A DNA stretch of 64,000 nucleotides from Macrothele yani. Its lineage: Eukaryota > Arthropoda > Arachnida > Araneae > Macrothelidae. Position 1 is the first letter of the stretch. Every line of letters begins with the position of its first letter. The stretch covers positions 79,666,607 to 79,730,606 of the forward strand of contig CM077005.1 in assembly GCA_039090855.1 (NCBI GenBank), given 5' to 3'. Made by a program: the position numbers and the translations under genes. The notes beneath the pieces were generated by a model. It was given only the letters and a program-made list of their open reading frames with translations. It was not told where the DNA came from and searched no databases. Shown here piece by piece: positions 47,168 through 58,272 of this stretch.

Positions 47168-49033
47168 ACCACGTCTTTTGAATCCGTTCTGACGCAAATT
47201 AAATTTATCCAAGCTATTCAAAGTCAATGGAACCAGTATGAAAAACAATAGTATCTGACGGAAGAAAGAAGTTTTTCAATCGAGTTTTTAATCCCTCAGA
47301 TATTGCTGTAAACGGAATCGTGAGCTTACGCCCTCTGGTTGCAGACTTGTGCCTTAAGAAAAACACGAATTTATATGAGAAACATTTCGCACCGGAAACG
47401 CTCTCCAACACCGAAATAATTTTTCAAATCGGACTCTTAGAAACAGGAATATCGACAAAAATAAGATGTGACTTTACGTCCCCTGGTGGGAAAATCATGC
47501 ATTATTTTAGGAAGAAAGTATTCTTAAAAGGTTTTTCCATATGAGCGGAATCGGTTAAAGAAAAAAAAAAAATTAGTCCAGTTTTCAGGTGCCCAGATTT
47601 TGCTACAAATACATCAGAAGCAGAAATTAACACTTATGCCCTCTGGTGGCCAAACCATTATTTACCAAACATTAGAAATTATGTGAAAAATATTTTCCAT
47701 CAGGTCTTGTATGTGATACAGGAAGAATTTTTCAAATCGGAGTTTTAGAAGCAGAAATAACGCAGAAAACGCAATTTACCTTTGTGCCCCCTAGCGGAAA
47801 GTCTATGATTTACTTGAAAATTTTGTATAGGAAAAACATTTCACATCGAAAACCCTATCCAACAAAGAAGGAATTTTTGAAATCGGATTCCTAGAAGTAG
47901 AGATATTGACAAAGATAAGATATACATCCTGGCGTAAAAACCATGCATTATTTCAAGAAGAAAATGTTCCTAAAAGGTTTGTCAACATGAGTAGTATCGG
48001 TCAACAAATGACTTTTTTTGCAATCAAGATTTTAGAAGCTCATATGTTGCTGCAAATACATCAGAAGCGGAAATTAAGACTTACGCAACCTGGTGGCCAA
48101 ACCATTTTTTACAAAAATTAGAAATTACGTGCAAAGGATTTCCCATTAGGAGCTGTATCCGGTGCAGAAAGAATTTTTCAAATCGGAGATTTAGAAGCAG
48201 AGATATAGGAGTAAACGCAATTTACCTCTACGACCCGTAGCGGAAAGTCTGTGAATTACTTGAAAATTTTGAAATGATATGAAAAACATGTCACACTGAA
48301 AGCACTATCCAACAAAGAAGGAATTTTTCAAATCGGACACCTAGAAGTAGAAATATTGACAAAAATAAGATATACATCTACGCCCCCTGACGGAGAAACT
48401 GTGGAATATTTTAAAAAGAAAATATTCCGAAAAGGTTTATCGATGTGAGTGGCATCAGTCCACGAAATAATTTTTTCAATCGATATTTTAGAAGCTCAGA
48501 TTTTGTGGCAAATACATCAGAGAAAAATTAATACTTATGCTCCCTGGTGGCCAAAGTATTCTTTACCAAAAATTTGAAATTATATGCAAAAGATTTTTCA
48601 TCAGGAGGTGTATCCGCTAAAGAAAAAAAATTCAAATCGGAGTGTTGGAAGAAGAGTTATCGGAAAACATGTAATTTACTTTTACGCCCCCTAGCGGAAA
48701 ATCTATACGTAATTTGAAAAAGTAACTATATATAAAATACTCTTTGACATAAATGGAATCGAAAGATAAAATAATTTTTTCAATCAGATGTTTAGAAGCA
48801 AATATGTGGAATAAAACGTATTTTTGAATTCGACATCATCTGCACTTACGCCCTCTAGCGGCGCGAAATTGTACATCGTAAAAAAAACGAAATAAAGGAT
48901 CATCATTCGCATATTTAAAGCTTCCCAATGCAAAAAGAATTTTTCAAATCGGACTAATAGTTGCAGAGATATCGGACGGACGGACGGACAAACCGGTAGA
49001 ATAAGCACGATCGTTTTTTACAAAAGACGTGCT
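47168..49033 (+). mobile_element. Modular element copy 2 (12 modules, three-module higher-order repeat)
   Basis: The ends ACCACGTCTTTTGAATCC (left) and ACAAAAGACGTGCT (right) match the two ends of copy 1 in reverse. Twelve modules anchor at about 47274, 47425, 47578, 47733, 47880, 48021, 48180, 48329, 48477, 48633, 48779 and 48945. Modules 2, 5 and 8 share TAGAAGTAGAGATATTGACA-type cores. Modules 3, 6 and 9 share GCAAATACATCAGAAGC and CCTGGTGGCCAAA. Modules 4, 7 and 10 share AACGCAATTTACC and CCCCTAGCGGAAA. The same type therefore returns every 443-456 bp. A GGAC run lies at 48973-48989. There is no long ORF. It sits inside a Tigger transposase gene. Confidence 0.85.
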
Positions 49034-49160
49034 AAAAACCGGGAGTTTGTTATGAAAACCTCTGAAGATGTCCGATCTGAAACTGGAACGTTCTAACACC
49101 TGTCATTTTGGAAAAGTGGAAGAAGCTCTTTTAAAGTGAATTAACATTTTTCGTGACATA

Positions 49161-49300
49161 AACTTGCCAAAAATCCGAGGTCTTCTTAGAAAAAAGAAAA
49201 GGCATTAGTGTTTGCCAATCGTTTGGAACAAACTTGCCAAAAATCCGAGGTCTTCTTAGAAAAAAGAAAAGGCATTAGTGTTTGCCAATCGTTTGGAACA
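49161..49300. repeat. Exact 70-bp tandem duplication
   Basis: Units 49161-49230 and 49231-49300 are identical, starting AACTTGCCAAAAATCCGAGG and ending GTTTGGAACA. They lie in the Tigger transposase region, where the second unit shifts the frame (70 is not a multiple of three). Identity in such decayed surroundings points to a recent event or an assembly artefact. Confidence 0.97.
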
Positions 49301-49807
49301 AGTGGAGTTCCAAGCTAGTTACGGTTGATTGAATAAATTTAAGAACCGTCTTGGCATAATGAAAAGATTGTTTCGGGGCAAAGTGGAAGCGTGTGTGACA
49401 CCGACTGCGACCTACGCAAAAACACAGTTTTGAAAAATATTTTAGAAGAGTACACCCTTGATAATACTTTTTGTGTCGACGAAACAGGACTTTTCTTTAA
49501 ATGTTTGCCGAACTACACTTACTTTTAAAGACGACGATTGTGATCAAAGTAAAACCGGCGAAGATAGGAAAACAATTTTTGGTGGGCGCTAACATGAACG
49601 GCAAAGAAAAACTGAGATTATTGTTGATAGCAAAAAGTAAGTGACCTAGATGCTTTTTTAGAAGTTGACTACCGTTATAATACAAAGACATGGATGGCGC
49701 AGAAGAACCCTGTAAGCCTTCTAAAAAGGCCGCGTTTGATGCAATACGTCGTGGTCTTCAATTAGCCGAAAAATTTCCTGATGATGTATTTCATGGACGT
49801 AATAGCA

Positions 49808-49943
49808 TATGAATACTACACAAATGTAAATGCACATGAATACTACACAAATATAAATGTATATGAATACTACACAAATATAAATGTATATGAATACTAC
49901 ACAAATGTAAATGCATATGACTACTACATAAATACAAATGTTT
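49808..49943. repeat. 27-bp tandem repeat with a 9-residue frame
   Basis: Five units of 27 bp, of the form ATGAATACTACACAAAT followed by variants of RTAAATGYAY. The plus frame reads as repeats of EYYTNVNAH or EYYTNINVY. It lies in the C-terminal half of the Tigger remnant. The last unit is diverged. Confidence 0.92.
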
Positions 49944-50807
49944 TTTCAATGTACGTTCAACACAATTTTTCTTGTTAATTCTTGTTTTTAAATATCTATA
50001 TGAGCATAACTTGTGCATAAATGTTATTCATATTCACTTAAGTTAGTTATAAGAAAGAGTGTATTGATTAGGAAATGCGTTTCTAAATACAATATACTAC
50101 ACAATACATTTGAATAAAATCGTTTCCATATATTCGAAATTTCTACATATCGATTTTTTTTTGTGGAACCATCGATTTCGATATATGGAGGCCCGACTGT
50201 ATTATATATATATATATACTATATAACCTTGACATCTCACAACAAGTACTACAGCATTTGAAGGCTTATCTGAAAAATATATTTGCGCTATTACTCTTGC
50301 CTCGTGTCTAATGGCATGTGCACATTCAGAAAATCAAACCCGTTCGAAAGTTTGACAACAACGCAGCAGCTATTTTAAACTGTTGCTACAGACTAAAGTT
50401 GTTTTGAACGATTACGCAAAGTTTAAGCTGTTTTGAACCATTGTCTTTTTTATTGCACCCTTGCTATGTTTATTCAAACTACATTTACGCAAGTGGCATC
50501 CAACATGTATATTTTTCTGCTTCGCTAGTCTGTTTGACAGGAGTGGTTTTAAATGTTGAAACTGATCATATCCAAAGTGTTATTTGAAATCGGTTTCGAG
50601 TGAACTTCAGAGTTATAAAGCTTAAAACTATCTTTTCTCAAAAGCATTCCTTATCTAGCATGCTGAATTGAAATAATTATCGAAGTTTAAGTGCTTTTGA
50701 ATTAAGCTGCTATATGTTTTTAGGCCACGGAATCCAAGGCTTTCGTGTCCCAGTTATTGTACTCGCACTACTTACTATTATGATGGCCGTAAGAGAATTT
50801 CACTTAC

Positions 50808-50909
50808 CTGCTGCGATAATAATGTAGGGATCTTTTATCAGAGTCAGCAGTGGGGTTCCTTCCTCAGTTTGCTTCTTCACTTTGGGCTGAAGGACGAACA
50901 GCTGGAGAA
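50808..50909 (-). CDS. VMAT: VMAT internal exon b (partial gene)
   Basis: A 102-nt exon with acceptor TTTGCAG (50910-50916) and donor GTAAGTG. It starts by completing a Val codon and reads [20 protein letters not shown] then [13 protein letters not shown] plus a split Gly. It covers the end of a helix, the charged cytoplasmic loop between the two halves of the protein and the start of the next helix. The motif [10 protein letters not shown] is typical of SLC18 proteins. Both splice phases are 1, in agreement with exons a and c. Confidence 0.95.
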
Positions 50910-51699
50910 CTGCAAACGGGAGAAACATTTTCAGAAAATCCATATCTTTCAATCTTTGATAATAATCCTGTTGTAAAGGCTTCTACATATACAAACTAAA
51001 AGCACATTTCAAGTGAAAGGAAATTTATAGTAGAAGATATCGGTAAACGACGTATAAATCGTGAGAACATTTTATAGAGGGTAGGTAACAAAGAAGGACG
51101 GTATGTAAATGAACTTCTCTTTTGTCATCTGAAAAAGGAATAAGAAAATATTATATGTTGGAAAATTTGGAGAGAGAGAGAGATGTTCCAATCTAATATA
51201 ATTTATGATAAAATAAAATTATTCTAAGTCATCTTCTTGAAACAGAGTTTTTGAGAAGAATGTAGACGAGTACAATAACCTAACACAAAAATACAGCGTG
51301 TGCCACAACTCCGGCTACACCTGTCACATATGAAAGTAATTTTTTTAGTCCGCCGTTAAAAATTGAGACAGCATGACCAATGTAGCAGTAAAACTCTTGG
51401 TAATATAAATATAAATCTAATGGAAAAACAACTTTTCTTAAAATACTTTTAGAAAAAAATGTTCCTTAACCAGGGTTACAACGTGAGAGTATAAGAGGAT
51501 ATTTGCATACGTTTGCCAGAAGACTAGCTAAAAAAAGGGGTAAGTCCTAGATCAAAAGTTTAAAATTGCGTTTTGTTCTTCCACAGCAGGAATGCGGCAC
51601 CCCAGGAAGTCTTGTGAAGTTGCTCCTTCCTATACTACTCATTGTATGCAGTAGGAACACAGTAAGGAACAAATCATTCCTATGTACGGAAGGGTCATA

Positions 51700-52155
51700 C
51701 TAAAATAACAATCTTTATTGTTTGCAGAAGCGACACACATATAATTGCATTAGGGATACTCACACTGAGGCAATAATCATCACTGCATGCTAAAGGTATA
51801 TAGTGACATAAAATCCTTACTGCATGCGAAAATACACACTGAGATCATGATAATTACTGAGTACAGAAGTACACAAAGTGGGATAATAAATGTTATTGCA
51901 CGTGGAAGAAGCTCACAGATACAACAACCATCACTGCGTGCAAAAGGTGCAAACTGAGATGATAAATCATTATTCTAGGCAGAAAGAGAATACTGAGAAA
52001 ATAATCATTACTATAGAAAGGAGCAAACTGAGATAATAAGCACTACCCTATTTGAAGAAAGCACACAGAGAAAATAACCTTCATTTCATTCAGAAGAAAC
52101 ACTGAGATAATAATCGTTACTGTATGCCGAAGGGACAAATACTGATATCATACTG
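51700..52155. repeat. Degenerate ~38-bp minisatellite, about 12 copies
   Basis: Units of 31-41 bp follow the pattern ATAATCATTACTGCATGC, a purine-rich stretch, then CACACTGAGAT. Examples start near 51770, 51810, 51845, 51925, 51965, 52000 and 52100. Copies differ at many positions and in length, so the array is old. No spacer pattern or coding frame is present. Confidence 0.75.
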
Positions 52156-52289
52156 GTTGAGTTATTCGGAATGGATACACTACGATGACATTTTTTCAGG
52201 TTAGCCGGATTTTTCTCCGTCACTTAACCGGTATTGGAACTACTGATATCTTCTGATTTGCCGATGTGAAGGGAAGAATGAAATTATAT

Positions 52290-52890
52290 ATATATATATA
52301 TCAACATCATTGTCAACCATTATCAATCCACTGCTAGATGAATGTCTCCCCTAGTTTCTTCCACAACAGTCTGTCTTGTGACAGTCTCCTCCACGTTACT
52401 CCCGCATACTTTCGAATTTCCTCCACCCATCTCCCACGTGGTCTTCTTCTGGTATTTTTACTGTCCCTTGGAATCCAGTCTAAAATTTCGGCTGTCCATC
52501 GATGGTCTGTCTTTCTGGCAATATGTCCAGTCCACTGCCATTTCAGGGATTTTACTGTGGTCATGATGTCTTCCACTCTTGCCATTTTTCTCATCCACGA
52601 GTTCCTCTTCTTACCTCTCCTGGTTACACCAAGCATGCACTTCTCCATACTTCTTTGAGTTGTCTGCAGTCTTTGTATGTCTCTTTTAGTTAAGGTCCAC
52701 GTCTCTGCACCATACGTAAGCACTGGAAGGATGCATTGATGAAACACTTTTCTTTTAAGACATAATGTCATATTGCTCTTCTTTCAAAAGATCTCCAGGC
52801 AAGTTTTATACGCCGATTAATTTCTTCATCAATGTGACCCTCACTTGATATCTGTTGTCCAAGATAAATGTAGGTATTGGTTATCTCCAG
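52290..52890 (-). mobile_element. RTE-type LINE 3' end, 5'-truncated
   Basis: The minus strand carries a clean 3' coding end and a short 3' region with an AT repeat tail (52286-52299). This is the best of two copies in the window (the other is split at 42551, 45386 and 46785). At the right boundary the sequence CAGCAGTGGATTGATAATGG (52897-52916) repeats the LINE 3' end in the opposite orientation. Confidence 0.9.
52334..52771 (-). pseudogene. RTE reverse transcriptase C-terminal fragment
   Basis: The 145-codon frame reads HQCILPVLTYGAETWTLTKR, TQRSMEKCMLGVTRRGKKRN and WTGHIARKTDHRWTAEILDW, then GRWVEEIRKYAG and WRRLSQDRLLWKKLGE. This is the region after the catalytic domain in RTE-type endonuclease-reverse transcriptases. 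The polymerase and endonuclease are absent because the insertion is 5'-truncated. The frame itself is intact to its stop at 52334, which suggests a fairly young copy. The first Met is internal to the original protein. Confidence 0.9.
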
Positions 52891-53636
52891 CTTTCCAGCA
52901 GTGGATTGATAATGGTTGACGATTATGATGATAATGGTATAAGTCATAATATAAAATAATAATAATAATTATAACTTTTGGGTTTTATTTGCTAATTTCA
53001 AGTTCAGAGGGGCGAAGTCCCTTGAATTCTTTATATAATCATTTACACAGATTAGGAACTGGCGATCTTCCTCAAGTGTGAATCTGACAGTTACTTGGTG
53101 CCACCACCTCTTTCGTCATCGGTAGGGAATGTGCGTCATCAAATTTTCTGGAAGAGAAGCAGAGGGTAATCATATTTCTTTTTATAAATCTAAATAATTA
53201 TGAAGTTATCACCAAATATCAAATGTATTACCAAAAATCATACATATCTGTCTTGCAAAACAAACAGATTTCGGAAACTGATCCGTGGATATATAAAAAT
53301 GGCGCATCAGTCTGGCTGAATTTCGACTTCAGAATTCATTCACTCTCCAATTCAAAATATTTCCAATGCAGATTTTTACCTGCCTTTTCAGCATTTAAAT
53401 TAAACAGGTTACTTTACTACGCAGAGCTTACATTTGGAAACTTTAAACACACATATTAACAATCAAACATTTTGTTCATCTTTATGAAAATCAGACGAAA
53501 GAAATCACTTTAATACAAGGATAATATCGATTTTCAAATGCATACTGTTTATGTTCCAGTATTAAATCAATCACTGTCAATTTCTTCCTTTCTTTCGTGA
53601 CATAGAAACTTCAAATCGTTCTGAACCAAAGATTTA

Positions 53637-53736
53637 AAAACTTTGGCTTCGATAAATTCAAATAAGAAGCACTCTGGTCCAAAACGATTTTTGGACCAGA
53701 GTGCTTCTTATTTGAATTTATCGAAGCCAAAGTTTT
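53637..53736. repeat. Perfect 48-bp-arm palindrome
   Basis: Arms 53637-53684 and 53689-53736 are perfectly complementary around the 4-nt loop CGAT. The arms contain GGCTTCGATAAATTCAAATA and AAGAAGCACTCTGGTCC. No terminal repeat or target duplication flanks it. Confidence 0.95.
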
Positions 53737-53927
53737 GTTTGGAGAATTTTGATAGTTCCATGCACGTATATTAGGGTGATCGAAAAAAACATTTTTTTCG
53801 GAAGTTGCGTGCGCTAGTGAAAAAAAAGTTGTGTTAGGTGATCCTTCTGACGTGAAGAAACTGGGCCGTGTGGGCAGTGGTGTAGGGTTAATTCAAAAGT
53901 ACAAGAAAGCGCGGTGTCATTAACTGT

Positions 53928-54149
53928 TTTTTTTTTCTTTTTTGATTGGAGGTTTAACGACCACCGTGAGCAACTCAATGGGCTACAAGCAGTCGCCCGT
54001 CCTTAATTTAAAGTCACTGCTTCCAGGAAAGGGAGAGAGCCAGTGCCGTAAGACAAGCATAACATCCGTGCCTCACGGGATTCGAACCCGGACCCCTTTC
54101 GAACGAATGATCAGAAGCCATCGGTTAGACCACTGCGTCAACGGGGCGG
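53928..54149 (-). mobile_element. tRNA-derived SINE with target duplication
   Basis: On the minus strand the head is GCCCCGTTGACGCAGTGGTC, the B-box motif is GGGTTCGAATCCCGTG, and the body has CTCTCTCCCTTTCCTGG and CAGTGACTTTAAATTAAGG. The end GTTGCTCACGGTGGTCGTTA is followed by a T-rich plus-strand run (poly-A on the minus strand). GCGGTGTCATTAACT on the left and GCGGTGTCTTTAACT on the right form the target duplication. Confidence 0.87.
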
Positions 54150-54892
54150 TGTCTTTAACTTCAATACCTTTCTCTTCTTAACCTCTTCATTCTGCCTCTC
54201 CCATTTCTTTTTTATATTTATAGTATAAGAAAGTATAATGGTTGGTCGAAATCAGACTTCCGGATTTGCACGTTTCAGCATTTTAGGGAAAAAATGTCAC
54301 TGTTTTGGTAAGAAAACTCTGAAATGTTAGGGCTCAAATCGGAACGTTTTGGGAAGTACAAAAACTAAAATCAGTCCCATATTATCAAGTAAGATGTCGT
54401 TGGAAGCGGAAACTCAATGATGAAAGCTATTTATTGCTGAGAGTCTTTGTTCCCGAGATATTTGAATAGGGGCAGTTTGGGTACAGCACGGACAATTCTA
54501 TAGTGCGCCTGAAAATGAGCGGTAGAACATCTTGGAGATTTATTACTTCGACGGTTTTTTCTGCCTGTGTGAAACGGGCCTAAAGCTCCAGAGAGAAAAT
54601 AATCTCCTCTGCTTCGAGCGTAATTAAGGGGCTCTCATAACTGGAGTAAATTCACTGAGACTCACAACTAGACTCCTTAAAAATCACTAGATTAATGAAA
54701 TTCCCAATTACAATAATTTTCCCATTGCAATATCCCCACTTCAACGTTCTAGTCAACAGCAGAAAAAAGAGTTTCGAGGAACTGCCAAGTGAGAAGAATT
54801 TAGGCTAACTCTACCTTCAAACAAACATGAGACGTTAATTCACATCAACTGTGTAGATTTTCTGTTGCTTTATTTTTACTGGAAATGCCTTA

Positions 54893-56148
54893 CAAAGGGT
54901 GAGTCGAACGTTCTGCAATATTTGCATAAACGCATGCGCTGCGGCGGTTATGTCACGTGTTTAAACTAGTTCAAGTCGCGCACTGCAGTCACTCAAAGGG
55001 ATATAAAGTGACAGTTCTTGCTGTAAACAGCGTCGCATGTCGTCGTTCTGTCTGTGGTTCGAACGCTTGAAAGATGAACAGCCACAACCTGCTAATTAGA
55101 GAACTTTTGCTTTACGAGCTTGAACTCGGTCATAACGCTGCTCAAGGAACACGAAACATTTGTCACGCGAAAGGGGATGGTTCCGTGGACGACAGCAACA
55201 CAACTAGATGGTTCAAAAAATTTTGCTCAGGTGACAGAAACCTCGACGATTAGCCAAGGTCAGGGGGCCGCGAACCGTCGATTCGGAGGCCGTGCGCCAG
55301 GCCGTAGAGGTTAATCCGACAACCAGCACTTGTAGATTACCAGGTGAGCTGGGGATATCACAGACCACCGTGGTTCGTCACCTTCAGGACCTCGGCAAGG
55401 TCTACAGGAGCTGCCACATTGTCCTTCACGAACTTACGCCTGCTGAAGCAAACCACCGAGTGGAATTGTGCACGAAACTCGTAGAAAATCCGCGCCATGT
55501 ACGTTTAATCAAGATAACTGTTACGTGCTATGAAAAATGGGTCTATGTCCGTAATCCGAACACACAACTGCAGTGGTTAAGCCTGGGATAGTTTCCTGAA
55601 CCTATTGCTAAGCGTGGGCGCTTCGAGCACAAGGTGATGTCCTACATCTAGTAGAATTTCGAGGTGATAATCCATTACGTATTTGTTCCAGACGGTCGGA
55701 CCACTACTGTGAACAGCTGGAATAGATGTATGCCTTTTTGGACAAGAAGTACCCGGGACTGGTGAACAGAAAGTGCTCTCTCCTACAGCAGGACAACGCT
55801 CGGCTTCATACCGCACGAACGACCCGGGCAAAACTCCAAAACTTGAGGGCATCGAACTGATGCCACACCCAGCATGTAGTCCGTCGGATTATTACCTGCT
55901 CAGGTCTATAGTCCACTTCCTTCGCGGGCGGCCCTTCAACAACCAGAAGGAGGTGGCATCTGGGGTGAAAGAGTTCTTCGCCTCGAAGGACAAGAACTGG
56001 TACCGCCTCGGAATCGGAAACTGGCAGACAGATGGCTAAAGACCGTGCAACACGATGGCTTATACTTTGAATGCTAGTAAGCTTTCGTCGTAACGGTACG
56101 TGTGAAGATATGCAGTGATCCAAATATTGCTAAACTTTCGACCCTATG
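54893..56148 (+). mobile_element. Mariner element, degenerate
   Basis: The left end CAAAGGGTGAGTCGAACGTT and the minus-strand right end CATAGGGTCGAAAGTTTAGC are imperfect inverted repeats, both continuing into GCAATATTTG. TA flanks both sides (54891-54892 and 56149-56150). The 1256-bp length is normal for mariner. It holds a broken plus-strand transposase. Confidence 0.88.
55074..56038 (+). pseudogene. Mariner transposase pseudogene
   Basis: ATG at 55074 starts HNLLIRELLLYELELGHNAA, followed by TRWFKKFCSGDRNLDD, the first helix-turn-helix domain (HTH of SETMAR type). The second domain lies in other frames: NPTTSTCRLPGELGISQTTV and VRHLQDLGKVYRSC (55310-55410). The end, 55773-56038, reads CSPSDYYLLRSIVHFLRGRP, in the region of the third catalytic Asp (SPDL or APTDFHLF), and FASKDKNWYRLGI. 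At least four stops or shifts occur, so no active enzyme can be made. Confidence 0.88.
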
Positions 56149-57590
56149 TATACGATGTTCGCATTTTAAAAAGAAAACAAATTATGCTGTATAGGGTTTA
56201 TCTGAACGCGTACCGGCTAGAAAAAAATAGCACCAGAACGCCATTCCGTTCCGGCCTCACTACATCATTGTATGTGGGTCAACATCCTGCGGCTCTCCCC
56301 GGGACCTAAGGGACACTACTTTCGGTATTATACCAACGGTGTGTGAGACTACTCAACTGGCCTAAAATGATCAAGTGTGACCATATAGACGATTTTTTCG
56401 TTCATTTTGCAGTATGTCTCGAGCAGTTTATGAGATATAAGCTGAAACAGATACTCTGAAAAGCTGTTCACTCTATACGGACAATGCATCACCTGCCACA
56501 ATGGTCGTCTCGAATGTCGACCCTCCGAGCTCAGGGACGAACTGAGATGGGATAAGTCGCGGCGTTGTTTATAATTCGGCAGATATGGGGAAAGTGTTAA
56601 AAAGCTACCCCTTCATTCCTGCCGTCCCGCGCCGACTTGACTCAGACAATACTTTTACGGGCTTGTTGTTGTGTCGGTTTCCAGCGCAGACAGTCTATGT
56701 GAAGGGGAGTGAGCTTCTGCAATAACATGCTGTCAAAAAAGTGGAGTGCACTTGTCGAGATTTCAAAATGATTTTATTTTGAAGTGGTTTTTGGTGTTTG
56801 AAATGTTTAAGAATGCCCTTAGGTAGAACAAAAATACGTGGACGTATCGGGTGTGGACGCACTTGATAGTGTTAGGCTACTATGGTGCGGAGCGTGAGTC
56901 CCCGAAACTACAGCTTCCTACTTACTCTGAAGTGATGATACAATATTTGTGCGGCAAGATCCCAAAATATAAGAACAATAATATTGACCCTGCTATCAGG
57001 AACCTTTCTAGTGTTGTAGTCGGTAATGTGGAAAATGTGGCAATATGCATCATTTACGACATTGACACAAGACACATTGCGAAGATGATATTAGCATACA
57101 AAGGCATTTATTGCGGTAAAAAGAGCAATATGGAAAGATACTGGTCCAGAGATATTTGAAAAAATTACAAATCGTGCGACAAGCACACTCTTTGTCATCT
57201 ACAGTTGTAAGTGCTAGTTCAGGAAGAACTGCAAGTGCCACGCGTCACAGAAAGTGCCTGAAATTAAGATACTTTCCCTACAGGACCAAAAGGACATATC
57301 TTAAGGTAGTAATGGAAAGTCGAGGTATCCAGACTACGAAAATGCAGAAAAGGAAGAAAAGAAAGAAAAGATGCTGAAAGTCAAAGAAGTGTATTGGGAG
57401 AGTGAATACTATCAGTCAAACAAAATTATCAGATTCTTGCGAAACTAACAACTCACGTGGAACAACGGACAGTGATTTTGAAGCTGGTCAGCACTTAAAA
57501 GGTCTCCTAGCAAAACGCTCCAAATTTAGCGCTCCCTTAAAGGCCTGTGTACGCACAGATGTGTCATGGAAGACGTGTATCTACTGAATA

Positions 57591-57879
57591 ACCTCCAAAG
57601 TAGTCGATAGAAATTTAATTAGAAAAGAGAAAACGGAATGTGTGATGAGGTGATAGAGAAGGAGCACGAAAGGGAGAACCATTGAGGACACTATATTTTG
57701 ATGGGCATAAAGATGCCAGCGACCTTGATAAATGACAACAGACACATTAAGACAGTGAAAGAAGAAAAGCACATTAATTTGGGGGAGGAACTCGGATCAA
57801 AATATTTAGGACATCCAAAGCAGTCGATAGGAATTTAATTGGAAAAGAGAAAAAAGAATGTGTAATGAGGTGATTGAGA
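57591..57879. repeat. Direct repeat pair of about 69 bp
   Basis: 57591-57659 and 57811-57879 both contain ATTTAATTRGAAAAGAGAAAA (R = A or G) and AATGTGTRATGAGGTGAT, with about 88% identity, 220 bp apart. The sequence between is unrelated. They may be the ends of an old insertion or remains of a duplication. Confidence 0.7.
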
Positions 57880-58272
57880 CGGTTGCTGTGCGTTGCTTAA
57901 CGTGGAAAGAGCGACGGATTTATTTACTCAACTGACGCCACGTATTTAGATGATTTTCACCTTATTCAGCCATATTGTGCTCTTCCTGAACTTAGAGGAA
58001 TTTAATTATTTCTTTCCTTAAATGATTTCATTCCCAGAGAATTTATGGTGATCAGACAAATATTAAAATTGGTTTTTCATATCATGAGAGAAAGAAATAG
58101 ATTGACGATGAATAATTAATATTCGGTAACAAGCAGCTAAATATTGAAACTGATATTGTCTGTGTTTCAAAGTGTTTCCAATGTTTCAACTTTCACTATT
58201 TTATCATAAAGTAATTCCTGGTAGATTAAAAATGAAAAATGAGAATTTGGTTACCAAGTTCTCTATTTAATC

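Larger units (their letters stand above)
49034..50199 (+). mobile_element. Tigger/pogo element, 3' piece
   Basis: Protein fragments resume after the insert: LNKFKNRLGIMKRL near 49330, NTFCVDETGLFFKCLPNYT at 49465-49520 (first catalytic Asp region, DETGLF), then VDYRYNTKTWM near 49665. A gap follows where the middle of the catalytic domain should be. The right terminus at 50199 reads CAGTCGGGCCTCCATATATC on the minus strand and is followed by TA, as expected for this superfamily. Stops and shifts are frequent. Confidence 0.8.
34149..50807 (-). other. VMAT intron b-c, about 16.7 kb
   Basis: The intron runs from donor GTAAGTG (50807 downward) to acceptor TTCGCAG (34149). It holds a SINE, two hAT elements, a long-inverted-repeat element, the RTE/gag-only/Tc1 nest and the Tigger element with modular copy 2. 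I recognise nothing in 34160-34735, 34945-35880, 39770-40250, 41775-42550 and 50200-50800. A CAGG run at 35888-35907 is the target of the first hAT insertion. Confidence 0.9.

Noticed and set aside
51700..52155. CRISPR-like array
   Set aside because: The regular spacing invited the idea, but the units are contiguous and diverged, with no constant repeat and unique spacers, and the sequence is animal.
56851..57587. Three short plus-strand ORFs as a multi-exon gene
   Set aside because: The peptides (basic end of the type KMQKRKKRKK) do not resemble a known domain, and no acceptor/donor pairs join them in phase.
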